Of a DNA stretch of 64,000 nt, positions 51,178 through 62,498 are shown piece after piece. The stretch lies in NCBI GenBank assembly GCA_039566865.1, contig CM076943.1, forward strand, positions 21,689,163 to 21,753,162, written 5' to 3'. This DNA is from Aurelia coerulea (lineage: Eukaryota; Cnidaria; Scyphozoa; Semaeostomeae; Ulmaridae). Position numbers and translations under genes: made by a program. Each line of letters starts with the position of its first letter. Positions within the stretch are counted from its first letter, which is position 1. Below the pieces are notes generated by a model, which was not told where the DNA came from, did no database searches, and worked only from the letters and a program-made list of their open reading frames with translations.

Positions 51178-53063
51178 TATTCCATTTCATTTCATTTCAT
51201 TTCATTTCAAATATTTAAGGAGGGTAACCCTTCAGCAATGCTGATTTTCAAGGGGCCCTCCACTACAAAACTTACAAAAATTAAATACTATAATAACTTA
51301 AATTAACCTAATACAATTTATAGATGTCAATAAAAACCTTAAAATCTGAAACAAATATTTACAATAAAAGAAAATCCATAAGGCAAACACGTTATTTACA
51401 ATCAACTTTCCCTATATACATTGTTTAAATCTATTCAGGGAGGATGCCAGCTTACACTCAACTGAGAGGCCATTCCAATTCTTGGCACCCCAAAACGAAA
51501 AACATTTCTGACCATTTTTGGAGTTTTTCTTTGGTAACCTGAGGTCAGTTGCTGTATTCCTAAGATTCCTAGAGGTTAGCTGGGATGTTTTTGTGAAAAG
51601 ATTACACATGTATTGTGGAGCCAGCTCATGAAGAGATTTGAAGACCATACCATAATACTAGACTCACTAGCAATTAGTTCCTCTATGGTCTTCCAGCCAA
51701 GCCTTTTGATAAGTGGTTGGCCCGGGGTATCAAAGCTGCTGCCAGTTACAATACGGGCAGCACGGTTTTGTAGTTTTTGCAACTGGTTGATCTCAGTCAC
51801 CCCACAGCAACCCCACACTGAACAACAGTAGCGGAGGTGGGGCTCCACAATACCTGTGTACATGGTCCTAAGAGTTTCTTCTGGCAAAAACGATTTTGCA
51901 TGCTTCAGAAAGCCAATCGCTCTTGAGACCTTGGACGAAACTGTCTTGATGTGTTCCTTCCAATCCAAGGAGTTGTCTATCTGCACACCAAGATATTTAG
52001 TTTTGTCAACAACTTCAAGCTCATTATCCCGAATTTTTAGCTTCAAAAATTCACCTTTATTTTTCAGAGATTTATGCTTTGGTTTTGTGGAAATAAGCAT
52101 GGAATGGGTTTTCATTACATTGAGTGAAAGCTTGTTGCCTTTTAGCCATTTTTCAACCTCTTTAAGATCATGATTGATGGCTTCATTCAGCTGAGAGATA
52201 TCGCTGGATTGATGGCAGAGGCTCGTGTCATCAGCATACATGGAAACATTTGAATTTCGGACAGCTAGTGGGAGGTCATTGATGTAAACGAGGAATAAAA
52301 GAGGTCCAAGGCATGAGCCCTGAGGTACTCCAACATTTATTTCCTCAACTGATGAGTCAACACCATTAACCCTAGAAAATTGTTTCCGGTTGGAAAGGTA
52401 GGATTTGAACCATGCTAATTCCCGCTGCTGAATACCATAGTACTCCAGCTTTTTGCAAAGAATGTCATGGTCGACTGTGTCAAATGCCTTTTTCAGGTCA
52501 ATAAACACTAGTCCCACTAGCTTTCCGAGGTCCAACCCATTGTACCAGTCATCTGTGTTTTTAAGCAAACATGTCACAGTAGAATGAAGGCGCAAAAACC
52601 CAGACTGGTCAGGAGAAAAGTAACCATTATCATTCATATGCTGGTATAATTGGTTTGTGACGAGTTTTTCAAAGAGCCTTGAGATGACAGGTAAAACTGA
52701 AATTGGGCGATAGTTCGATTTTTCAGCTTTGTCTCCCTCCTTAAAAATTGGTGTAACTCTGGCCAATTTCCACGAGTCTGGAAATTGGCTCGTTTCAAGT
52801 GATGTATTAAACAAACATGCCAAAGAGTTCTCAATATAAGGCATGGCTAGTTTTAAGAAATAGCAGGAGATGTTGTCCTTCCCAAAGCTCTTTGACGTTT
52901 TAGTCTTGGCAATTGCATCTCTGATTTCCTGCACTTCAATGGTCTTAAATTGAAACCTAACACTGTTATCATCACCAGTATAGTCGCCAGACAGAAGAGG
53001 GTTAGGGGCAGTATCAATTTTGCTAGCTAACTTCTCGCAAATTGTACAAAAGAACGTGTTCAT
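51178..53063 (-). mobile_element. L2-like non-LTR retrotransposon fragment with (TGAAA)n tail
   Basis: This is the whole inserted fragment. On its flanks, 51115-51177 and 53064-53097 together match the reverse complement of the CAGGGGCGGG element fragment at 5474-5570, so the retrotransposon landed inside a copy of that DNA element. The untranslated 3' part is 51211-51411. The insertion is 5'-truncated, as expected of target-primed reverse transcription. Confidence 0.85.
51412..53063 (-). pseudogene. 5'-truncated, frameshifted non-LTR retrotransposon reverse transcriptase (L2/CR1-like)
   Basis: The minus-strand frame from about 53060 down to 51576 encodes reverse transcriptase landmarks in order: SNYRPISVLPVISRLFEKL, DLKKAFDTVDHDIL, VGVPQGSCLGPLLFLVYIND and the catalytic YADDTS. 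A C-terminal RYCCSVWG region with LQKLQNRAARIVTG follows. Near 51650 the frame breaks: the downstream part (FKSLHELAPQYMCNLF to a stop at 51412) continues in another frame, consistent with one extra base. No endonuclease domain is present; the 5' side stops at about 53063, where a DNA-transposon sequence resumes. The 3' end carries (TGAAA)n at 51183-51210 on the minus strand, a short tandem tail of the kind seen in L2-type elements. It is a dead copy. Clade assignment is from motif memory, not phylogeny. Confidence 0.9.
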
Positions 53064-53125
53064 TCCCCCCTTCAACTTCAGGCTGCATCCGCCCCTGGGA
53101 AGCTTCGATGGCAATCCAGCATATC

Positions 53126-54514
53126 CAGGGACCGCGCAGCCATTGGGCTAGGGGGGCCAAAGCCCCCTCATTTTTTTCAAAAATAGGCCTAAAAACTTTT
53201 AAAAGATCAATGACAACGAAGAAAAACAACTTGTATACAATTTATGTGTCAACCATGGACAATTTTGCATAGTAATTGAAATCTTTTCTAAACCGAACTG
53301 TATCTAAATATAAACGTAAAGACGCAAGTCTTTTTATGTACGAAGTAAAACGAGTACATATAGGAGTGAGGTGGTGTAACGCACTAACTCACTAACTAAG
53401 TCACGAACCAATAACGCATTCCGCGAACCAGCTAAGAATGCCAAGAATGCAATCAGTTGCCAACAGCTGTGTTATTGCTGCGCCTCCGCACCATCAGATC
53501 ACGGCATTTGCTGAGACTTTTTTGGCAGAGCACCAGGAAAACAAACCATTTGCACTAATTATTTTCGATGTCATTTGATCAACGAAAGTTCTAGAAGGAA
53601 CGTTGTGACGCAGTCGATTCATGTCCAATTCGACCACAAATGAGCCCATTAACCATATTGCATGTTGCTCTCTTTACAAAAGTGTTGGCAGATTTTCAAT
53701 TCAACAATTTCGGATACTGGAAGTAAATATCTTCATTGGTACCCGGACTTCTGCTTCGAAGCCAAATCCCACAATGGCTACATTGCTATTATGTTCCACC
53801 GCAGAGGTCGCCGCGTTCGACCTCGAAGATACTTGCAGGCTGAGTTGGGTTAGAGCTTCACTATCGTACACATTCCAAAATTCTAGAAAATCTATAAAAA
53901 TATTGTAGATTCAGATTTTTCTAGAATAGCAAAAAGGTCTATTGTAGATCGCAGATGCTGTAACTGCTTTTGAAACCTGACACGGGACTGTTGACGTCAG
54001 GCCTCAATCAATAACTTGATGGGGTAAATGAACGTCTGGTTTGAAATTTTACTTTCTTGGGGCAAATGTTACAGTTGACTCGAGTTGACTCTGTGCCGCT
54101 GTGCAAGCATCAATCCACGGGAACATGTTTTCCTTTTAGGTCGAACAAGGGATGCGAGGACCCCTTAAAAACTAGTTCTTGTGTGCTGAAGGACTGCCCC
54201 CTCCAGTAGAAAATAGAAATATGAAACAAGAAAAGTATCGGAATTGCCGCAGCTTCAAAGAAGCTCATTGCTCCCATCTGAAGGTCACCATGGGCTCTGC
54301 TTTCCTGTCTGCAATGGTTATTTGGAAGCATTTACCCTAAGCTATTTTAAACTTTGTTCTGTACCAGCGTTCTTCGTACATGGCTAATGGGCCCCTTTAA
54401 TTTGAAAGGGGCATTTTCCGTTGTTCTAAAGGGCGTGGTCTCAAAAAAGTTTCGGCTCGCTGCGCTCGCCGTTCAGCCCCCCTCCCCGACTATAGCACCG
54501 CTGCGCGGTCCCTC
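53126..54514. mobile_element. hAT-like element, CAGGGACCGCGCAGC termini
   Basis: The left CAGGGACCGCGCAGC and right GCTGCGCGGTCCCT are inverted repeats, with GGGGGGCCAAAGCCCCC near the left tip and CAGCCCCCCTCCCC near the right. The 1.1-kb interior looks unique and has short open frames (for example 53621-53908) but no transposase. A clean 8-bp duplication was not found. Confidence 0.55.
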
Positions 54515-55570
54515 AATATCGTAGCTTGCGTCTTGGTTCAACTGTTAAAAATTCGGTCCCAAATGCATTTACAACCCCCCAATGATTTTCGGAATGTGCG
54601 CCCCTGGCTTTCGCGCTCCTTTTGTTGGGGGGCCTTTTTGACAATGTTGTTGGAAGAAGAAATATGAACGATTTGTTGGAGAATGGAGAAACTGGAGGTA
54701 GAATGCGGTTCAAAAATTGGAATTTTGATATCAAAACCAGTTAAAGTACGTTTATCATTTGTGCCGCTTCACGATTTTGATTAGATGTCCTTTTTTGCAA
54801 GATAGAAATGTAAGTACCTTTTAATTCGCCTCTTATTTATAAGGACGGTTTGGTTTTTTAGGCCCGTACAGTACAACTTTTCCAGTTGTTCATTCTACCC
54901 TCAGTATTGAATCTTGAATATCTCCAGAGGTATTAATGTCAGTTTCAAACTGAAAAAAGATTCAGATAGTGCTCTAAATTTGGCATCTTTTGAAGAAGTT
55001 TTGAAGATACTTCAACACACAGAAGGATACCTTCGAATCAAAATATTTAGTCTCCATGAGTATGCGTTTCAGTCATCAATCAGCTGTTTACTATGACAAA
55101 CTACAGTGACAATGAGGTCGAATTCAAAGTTTTGGCATTTCTTCAAATTTTGAAATAATTCGTAGCGCCCTTGATTGACTATGCATTAGGGCATTGGGAA
55201 TAGGGCTGTTAAAGAAATTTTTTGAAAATATTCATTTCCCTCGTATCCTATGATATTTTGGCGAAGGGTGGTAAATCGTCCAAAAAGGGCCTAAATTTGA
55301 GATTTCAAATTTCCCGGTTGGTTTCTGGCTCCATTTGATTGGTTTAGAGCGTGTCACGTGTCAATTTTGTTAGCCAGTAAGGATTTAGTGCCTATCTTTA
55401 TTTGGACTGACTTTTTTCACTTTTGAACGCCCTTTGGAACGAGGCTGCTATACACAGTCATGTACAAAGTATGCAACAAAATACAACGCCATTAGATTTT
55501 CTGCAAATTCGATCGATTAATGTTGACCAACGGAAACTCAAAGCTCAAAGCAGAGTTTCAGGTAGCTTGG

Positions 55571-55670
55571 TAGACTTATGAAATTTCGTCCCTTGTTTCC
55601 CTGCGTTCTTTGATTTGCAGCTTCAAATCAAAGAACGCAGGGAAACAAGGGACGAAATGTCATAAGTCTA
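55571..55670. mobile_element. 100-bp near-perfect hairpin element, TAGACTTATGA family
   Basis: The halves pair almost perfectly from TAGACTTATGA and TCATAAGTCTA inwards to TTTGATTTG and CAAATCAAA, with a 6-bp loop CAGCTT. Exact GTAGCTTGG nonamers flank it (55562-55570 and 55671-55679). Confidence 0.9.
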
Positions 55671-56109
55671 GTAGCTTGGTCGGACAGAACAAAGTCTTAT
55701 GAACATGAATACCATGAAAACAGTTGGCGACAATATCAAATCTTGTACGTAGGTACTATTTTTCTGCTTTCGCTAAGCATTAACTGATTTATTGTGAAGT
55801 TTTCAAATCAATGTATTTCATTTGAAAACTACAAATGTTTGTGCTCTGTTTGTGTTTGTGCCCTTATCGAAACGAGGCAGTCATAGTCATTTCAAAATAA
55901 TGGCGTTTGATTATGAGTCGTAGTTAGGAGCGTCCGGCAGTATTTCAATAGCGATAACTACGACCATATAATCAGTCTACATGAGATCCTAGAGAAGCCG
56001 AGAAATCATACCCATCCAAGGAAATCTCGGAAAAGGTGCTGTGCCCTTAAGATTAAAGAATAGTTCTTCCAGAGTTTGTATGATGGAAGATAAAATAAAA
56101 GGGCATACT

Positions 56110-56435
56110 TTTATGAATGGTGTATCGTATTTTCCTCCCATTTGTCATCTTTCTTCGCAAAATCAAATAGACAACCTGCACGTTGTGACGTCACCACACA
56201 CAAAGATTGGTGCCTTCTGATGTCACGTGCCCCTATTGTTTTCTTGCATCTGGATGGTATTGGCTAGAAACGACATGGGTACAAGGCAGTATTCACATTG
56301 GCATTGAATCTGAGGTCAGTGCCGATCTTTGTGCGTGATGACGTCACTACACACAAGTTGCTCATTAGAATAACTAATTTCACAAGGAAAGGACGACAAT
56401 TGGTGGGGAAAAGTACAATACGCCATTCATAACAG
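56110..56435. mobile_element. Palindrome with paired TGACGTCA sites
   Basis: Outer blocks ATGAATGGTGTATCGTATTT and AAGTACAATACGCCATTCAT are inverted, as are GTGACGTCACCACACACAAA (56185) and TTTGTGCGTGATGACGTCAC (56330). The two CRE-type palindromes therefore sit symmetrically, at 56186-56193 and 56339-56346. Confidence 0.6.
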
Positions 56436-56729
56436 TATTCCATAACAGTATGAAATGCAAATTTCGAGGAGTTGAGTCTGCACGCAGGCTAAATAGTGCC
56501 ATGCCTCTACAGGTCATACAGACTAAAGTTTAATTTAGGCCCAACTTTGAAAATCAATATCTCCGCTTTCTGACGACCCACTTTAAAAATGTTGGCAACA
56601 CACTAACCCCTAGGTTATGCTTCATGATGCCAGCCCAAAATCTAGCTGGAATTCGGAACTTTATTTTTTGGTAATGTGAGATAAAAAAGGCCTGATAGAT
56701 GACAGTATGCATTGGTGCTTTGGATACAC

Positions 56730-57110
56730 GTATTTTTTATAGAAGAAACTGCCCATAAGAAACTATACTCTCATATTGCCAAAAATTAAGAAACTCCAGT
56801 ACTGGGAAAATATAAGAAACTATTTACTTTGATAAAGAAAATCCTTGAAATATTTTTACTTTATTTTCACTTGTTTCCTGTACCATATTACTCGTAAGGT
56901 ACTTGAGTAATGTCTAAACATCGGAAAGGCTTAAAAAACCTTGCTTTGAAATGTCCACGAAGGCAGAGGTAGTGAACATGAATATTGGTATGGAGCCTCT
57001 AAGAAACTCGTAAGAAACTCTGAGTACTGAAAATCTGATAACTTTTAGAAACTTTCAGTACTGGGCCAAATTCTTAGTTTCTTAAAAAAATTCGTGTATT
57101 CAGGGAGCAG
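56730..57110. mobile_element. ACACGTATTTTTTATA...AAGAAAC element, half-sized copy
   Basis: It begins near TACACGTATTTTTTATAGAA and ends near AAAAAAATTCGTGTA. It contains the GTTCACTAC / ACTCAAGTAC module inverted relative to 41890-42125, and repeated AGTACTG-AAACTTTC motifs. Confidence 0.6.
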
Positions 57111-57304
57111 TATTTTTCAAATGCCAGATGTTTTACTCACCTGCGGTAGAAGAAATATTCAAGCTTGAGAAAAATTGGAATGCTTTTCGAAATAATACCC
57201 CTGGTGATGAAACTTTGATAACTAATTATATGTACATTTTTTTGCATAAGTCATTTCCAATTCAGTCATTTCCATGGCCCCATTTCTATGGCTGACATTT
57301 ATGG

Positions 57305-58037
57305 CAAACGGATGTCACCATAAGCAGAAAAACCTACCTTTTCTGGGAAAACAGACTTTTGCTGGAGGAAAACTCACTTTTTCTGGAGAAAAACTCACTT
57401 TATCTGATAAACTCATTTTTTCTGGCAGACAAAGTCGGGTTATCTGGAAAAAACCCACTTTTTCTACTGATAAAGTTGGGGGTTCTTTTCAGATAAAATG
57501 GGTTTCTTCTCAGAAATAGTGGGTGTTATCTTGGTTTTCAGAACTTCTCTTTTCAAATATGGACAGTAGACAATTTTAATGACTTTCTTGGGAGGCAATT
57601 TCTGATGTTGAAGCCGAAGCCTTGAGACACACATGCAGTTCCGACGGAAATAGAATGAAAGGAGAAAGAAAAAAGGTCTTCTTCTGTATTCAGTGCAGAT
57701 TCCAAAGTTGGTCGATCTTAAGTCACTAAAGGCTTGCAAATTGACTGCAATCATTTGCAGCACGGAATCAACCGTTGCCACCACTATCTATTCTATTTGA
57801 AAGTGGAGCAACAACGAAACGTGCATAGATGAAGCAAATGAGGCACATGAGATGAGTGTCGTCTGACCCATGTATTAAAACTCTTTGCTTGATAAATACA
57901 AAGAAGGAAAAACCCACTTTATTTGGGAAAAAACCCACTTTATCTGAGAGAAACCGACTTTTTCTGAGATAAACTCATTTCCCCCCATTTTATCAGTAGA
58001 AAAAGTGGATTTTTCTGCTAATGGTGACATCCGGTTG
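57305..58037. mobile_element. Element with CAACCGGATGTCACCAT ends and ACCCACTTTWTCTG arrays
   Basis: The ends CAAACGGATGTCACCATAAG and CTAATGGTGACATCCGGTTG are inverted repeats. Inside each end lie tandem arrays of a 17-22-bp unit (AAACYCACTTTTTCTG and variants, about seven on the left and five on the right). The middle 57540-57890 is unrepeated and has no known domain. Confidence 0.7.
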
Positions 58038-58039
58038 AC

Positions 58040-59266
58040 ATCAATTTGACTCCTCAGAGGCTTGGTAACGAGAATTGCCTCGCTTTCGGTTCAAAGTGAA
58101 GAATTATTCTCGCGCCAAAGTCAAACAAGAAGGGAGCCACCAAGTCGCCATGGTTTAGTCAAATAAATGATAACATTAACAGCTGTTCATCAAGCTGATT
58201 AAACGGTTTGTTATCATGAGAAGATTTCAAACAGATTGTGTTCTACATCGTGGTAGTAGCTGAAGTTTGCAAGTTCATGCAGGGTGAGAATTTTTCATTT
58301 GTTTTTCGATGTGCTGTGGTGTAATTACATTCAAGATAATAGATAAATTTCTTGATGTCTGTACTTGCCCCAGTCATGTCGAACGAACTCTCTTCTTTTA
58401 TCTTTCATTTTTCAAATTGTAGCCAATACTAAGTTTAGGTTTGCAGCAGCAGGTCTTTCTTTAATGTTTGAGCTATGGGTGCAATAGTTTACAAAGAGAC
58501 ACACCTTAAAATGGTCTAATGAGTTATGAAATACAAGCAGTAGTATCTCAGTATCAGATCTGTAGTATCGCACAGAACAGTGAAACAGATTCATTTCTAA
58601 GTAACTAGACTAGTGGTAAAATGGCCAAAAGTTCAAGAAGTTATGGTTCTTGTTGTATCAAGCACTGAGAAATATCAAGAGCTAAACTGAGTACTCGCTA
58701 TACACTGGATCGTACTTGTTTGATTTTTACATTTTGCCCTTGCACACTATCGAGTACAATCAACTCCGATTGTATGTTTTGTGCATAAAACAGAACGATA
58801 ATTTCCCTTACCAAATGCTAGTTTATTTTTCAGAAAATTTATTTGTTGTGAGCTCAACTACAACTGTTTTCATCCAGAAGTGAAAACAAATTTAGAAACT
58901 TTTGGCACTAGAACAAGAAGATTTGAGGTCAAGATCAAGACGTTTGTAGCATTGATCCAAGGTTCTGAAAAAAAGCCTGTAATATTCCACTTTGCAGTAT
59001 TCCATAACATTTATCAAATGCCTGAATTGTTTCTTGTTGTACTTTATGAATTATTAAATACAGATTACAGTACTTCTTTGGTCATCTTAATCCAACACAC
59101 CTTGTTGTATTGTGTTTCATGTTTCACAGCTGTTATACCTATTTTGGCTTGGGAGCTGCTTTATTAGAGAAGTTTTAAGTAGTTATAATTCATAGTTCAT
59201 TTATTTTGTTAGTTCAATAAAACCTTTCAATATTTGATTTAAATCAAAACATGATAGATTTCTAGA
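58040..59266. other. Intergenic, no feature recognised
   Basis: An open frame at 58880-59167 (95 codons) has no domain I recognise and is not supported by splice signals or similarity. Confidence 0.4.
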
Positions 59267-60412
59267 GTACACATATTTTTTTAATAGAAACTGCTTGTAA
59301 GAAATTGTAGGCTGCATTTTTTAGAAGTTAAAAAACAAGCCTAGCTGAATTGAAAGAGCTAAGAAACTTTTGTAATTTACAATTTTAATTTTCCTATCGC
59401 ACTCAAAAATGTTTCGACAGTGTGCAGTTATAGCAACTGTTTGGATATTATTTTGAATGCGAATTATGTTATTTACTTGTTTGAGATCTTACTTAGTAAT
59501 TTGGGATCCCTTTAGACAAAACAAAATTAACTCCACACTTCTGGCATTAAAAATATAAGAAAGACGTAAGAAACTTTTGGTAGCAAAATGGTCCAAAAAT
59601 TTAGGAAACTGCCTACCATCAGCACCGGACCTTACAAACAAATGAGTGTACCATGATTTTTTGCATTTTCAAAGATTTGTCAAGAAATTGATCTGGCTTC
59701 AGGAAAGAATTTTGGGATTTGTTAACAGTTTCTAAGATTTTTGAAAATTATTTTTTGTTTTTTAATTTTCTGACATTTTGTTAAAATTTGTTGGAAATTT
59801 TTAATATATTCAAGATTTCTGGGATTATTAGAGATTTTTTGGAGATATCTTACACCAAGACTGCAGAGTGTGGTGAACCATCTCAGAATAATTCTGTTGC
59901 TCAAAATAGGCTAAAAAATTATTTTCTGTGCATGTCAAGTACAAAAGTACATCAATTTTCATGAAAAAAAGCTTGCCCAAAGTTTCTGTAATAGACACTT
60001 CCTCAGAATCTAGAACATACAGAAAATACACATATTTTTTATGAGAAACTAAGGACATGGACTGGTAGGCAGTTTCTTAAATTTTTGGGCCATTTTGCTG
60101 CCAAAAGTTTCTTCTGTGTTTCGTACATTTTTAATCCCGGAAATGAGAGTTTATTTGGTTTTTTCAGGAAGGCTCCCAAATTACTTAGTAAGATGCCAAA
60201 GCAAGTACTTGATATAATCATTTGCACCAAGATAACGTCCAAACAGTTGCTATAAACATTTTCAAAGTCAAAACATTTTCGAGTGCGATGGGAAAACTGA
60301 AGCTGCAAATTACAAAAATATCTTAGCTTTTTAAATTCAGTTAGGGTTGTTTCTTAACTTTCGAAAAATTGAAGTTCTTATAAGCTGTTTCTTATAAATA
60401 AAATACGTGTAC
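59267..60412. mobile_element. GTACACGTATTTT foldback element
   Basis: The left end GTACACATATTTTTTTAATA and right end TATAAATAAAATACGTGTAC are inverted. Inner blocks also pair (TTACTTAGTAATTTGGGA near 59490 with CCCAAATTACTTAGTAAG near 60180; AGGAAACTGCCTACCA with TGGTAGGCAGTTTCTT). The middle (59640-60000) is an unpaired AT-rich loop. It shares blocks with the core of the 47.4-55.4 kb palindrome. Confidence 0.7.
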
Positions 60413-60894
60413 ATTAAGTGCAAAAAATTTCGACAGATAAATTTCGGACAATAAACTTCGGCAAAAATATTTGTGGACACATTGGTATTGCTGCAATCAT
60501 TTTTTTGTCAAAAAGGAATAAAAGGTAGTATATTGCGAAGTAGCACCATGCACAGTTCATTTTTGCTTGTTTTGTCCTGGAAATGTTGATTCACAGATCT
60601 TGCTTTATTTTTACGTTTCTCGTCAGAATTTTTCACTGAATATTTTTTATTTAGGACGATGACATCGTTTACTCGCTTGGATGTAAATGACAAATATGAT
60701 GCTATTTCAGAGAGTCTTAATACGGTAAAGATGCTTTTATGCTATTTTTCTGTATTTAACAAAATTGCAGACAGTAAATATTGCGGACCAAAAGTTTCGG
60801 ATGTTTCAAATTTTTCAAACGTTTAAATCTCCCGAAGATATCAGAGTCCGACATTTTCATGCTTTTAATATATCCAAATATATGCATCAGATTT

Positions 60895-60960
60895 TTTAAA
60901 TTACATTATTACATTACATTGCATTACTGTACATTGCATTACATTGCATTACATTATTAC
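60895..60960 (+). repeat. (ATTAC/ATTGC)n microsatellite
   Basis: Interleaved TTACATTAC and TTGCATTAC pentamer-like units occupy about 65 bp; similar ATTACATT patches recur near 62585-62620 and 62865-62890. Confidence 0.85.
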
Positions 60961-61681
60961 GAAAAATGGAGATGATGCTCTTGGGGGGGGGACACTTGAC
61001 CAGATTTAGGTCGGGGGCGTACCACCTAAGATGGAAAACATACCTGTTCCCCCGAAAATGAACTGTATATCTATTTTTAATACCAACTTCACAATCCGAC
61101 GGCACGTTTCAAGTACAATTCATTCATTCACTCATTAATTTGATATCTCAGTTTAATCACACACACACGACACAGCAAGTTTAAAAGAATAACAATTGTT
61201 CTACTACTAATAACTTAGAACTGTTCACGTAATACGAATGCACTTATGATTTGAGCACCCAAAATATAAACTCTGCGAACCCCCCCCCCCCCCCGGGTAC
61301 AAGCACTCTGTTAGCTTATGAGTGGTAGGTAAATGAATTCGAATGTGACGTGGTTCGAAAGGACAATTTTCTGAAAGAGGAAAAGTAAAGTTTTGAAGTT
61401 TCTTTGCGTTCGAATTACGAAATTGTAGGGCGTATTATTCTGTTGTCTCTGTTGGGCATCTGAAGTTTTTTGGAAATCTTATAAAAACTGAAAATGGCAG
61501 ACTTCGCACCGAAAAATGTCTGCTCCCAAAAGAATGCACATTTTGAACACACACTGGAATTGGCAAGAATCTATAGGTAGAGTTGACAAGAATCCTGCCA
61601 GTGCAGTGATAGAGTTTGAATGCAGCTTTCTGCCGAGTGAAGTGAAGCCATTGCAAAGTACCGGGACGCGCTAAAATAAAC

Positions 61682-62074
61682 CAGGGTATTTTTTAACGTA
61701 CTGACTGGTGGGACATTTGCCCCAGTAGGCCCTTTTGCTTGTCCCAGCAGTGAAGGGAAAATTAGTACATTTACCCCAGTGTCCTAAGTCAAAAATGGGC
61801 CCTTTTTCATTCTCCCTTGTGAACTAAACAATGTCATTCATGTTGCTAGCTCAAATAACATCTCGGAGAATAACTGATCATAATTGCAAAAAGAAACTTT
61901 CGGTTGAGAACTGTAACTGTAACTGTAATTTGTTTTGTGCCCGAAGGCCTAAGCTATAATTGAATTGGATTGAATGAGAACAATGGAACATTTTATCGTA
62001 AACTCAAACCGTAAAAAAATGGGGCCTTTTTGGCTGTTTTCCCCACTAGTGGAAAATCCTTAAAAAATACCCTG
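61682..62074. mobile_element. hAT-like MITE with 8-bp duplication AAATAAAC
   Basis: The ends CAGGGTATTTTTTAA and TTAAAAAATACCCTG are perfect inverted repeats; CAGGG tips are typical of hAT. Exact AAATAAAC octamers flank it (61674-61681 and 62075-62082). The interior has GGGCC and CCCAGT-rich patches and no transposase. Confidence 0.85.
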
Positions 62075-62111
62075 AAATAAACTGTGCCCTTTTGGCAGGC
62101 CACGATAAATC

Positions 62112-62194
62112 TACCCTGGGTACCAGACTCGCTAACATAAAAACAGAGAATCTCTGTTTGTGTTTCTATGTTAGAGAGGCTGGCACCCAGGGTA
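62112..62194. mobile_element. 83-bp hairpin element, TACCCTGGGT family
   Basis: The left half (TACCCTGGGTACCAGACTC, then CTAACATA-AAACAGAGA) pairs with TCTCTGTTTGTG, TATGTTAG and CTGGCACCCAGGGTA. Exact CGATAAATC nonamers flank it (62103-62111 and 62195-62203). Confidence 0.88.
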
Positions 62195-62498
62195 CGATAA
62201 ATCGTACACTGGACCGAGTTTGAAGATTTATGACTTAATCTTTAGCAGACAGCCTGAATTAGATTCCAAGATTTTTTTGGAAATTTTTCCGTGTCAGTTT
62301 TTAGAGCTAGAAGTGACTTTTCTACCATAGGGAGCGAAAGACATAAGAAGACATGCAATTTTTAACTAAATACAACTACACTACGAACGATTAGAAACTA
62401 ATGGATTACTATACTAAATTCTGTCTTACCTCAGATGTCAGGAGGGTTGTGATAAAGGAATTTTTTGTACTTAATACATTTACAGGGTGGCAGCAAGT

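Larger units (their letters stand above)
47421..55412. mobile_element. Giant palindromic element (about 1.9-kb arms), interrupted in the right arm
   Basis: 47421-48170 pairs with 54600-55412 in inverted orientation (CTAAATCCTTACTGGCTAAC with GTTAGCCAGTAAGGATTTAG), and 48270-49300 pairs with 49600-50890 (GCGAGATTATGAGTGGTAAT with its complement near 50835). The axis is near 49.45 kb. The right arm is broken from about 50890 to 54600 by inserted DNA elements and the L2 fragment. The core belongs to the ACACGTATTTTT/AAGAAAC family. A 46-residue reading frame is duplicated in both arms but matches nothing I know. Confidence 0.75.

Noticed and set aside
51576..53063. Retron or group II intron reverse transcriptase
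   Set aside because: The RT motifs, C-terminal region and TGAAA tail fit an animal non-LTR retrotransposon; there is no maturase or retron RNA context.
55908..55974. TGATTATGAGTCGTAGTTA stem as a further duplicated hairpin family
   Set aside because: A related stem occurs near 37735-37805, but the arms are imperfect and no flanking duplication could be seen, so it is not listed as an element.
56466..56492. Complete TAGCCTGCGTGCAGAC hairpin
   Set aside because: Only the right half (GAGTCTGCACGCAGGCTA) is present; no left arm or duplication was found nearby.
58880..59167. 95-codon frame with a hydrophobic C-terminal half
   Set aside because: No homology, no splice context and typical of chance frames in AT-rich DNA.
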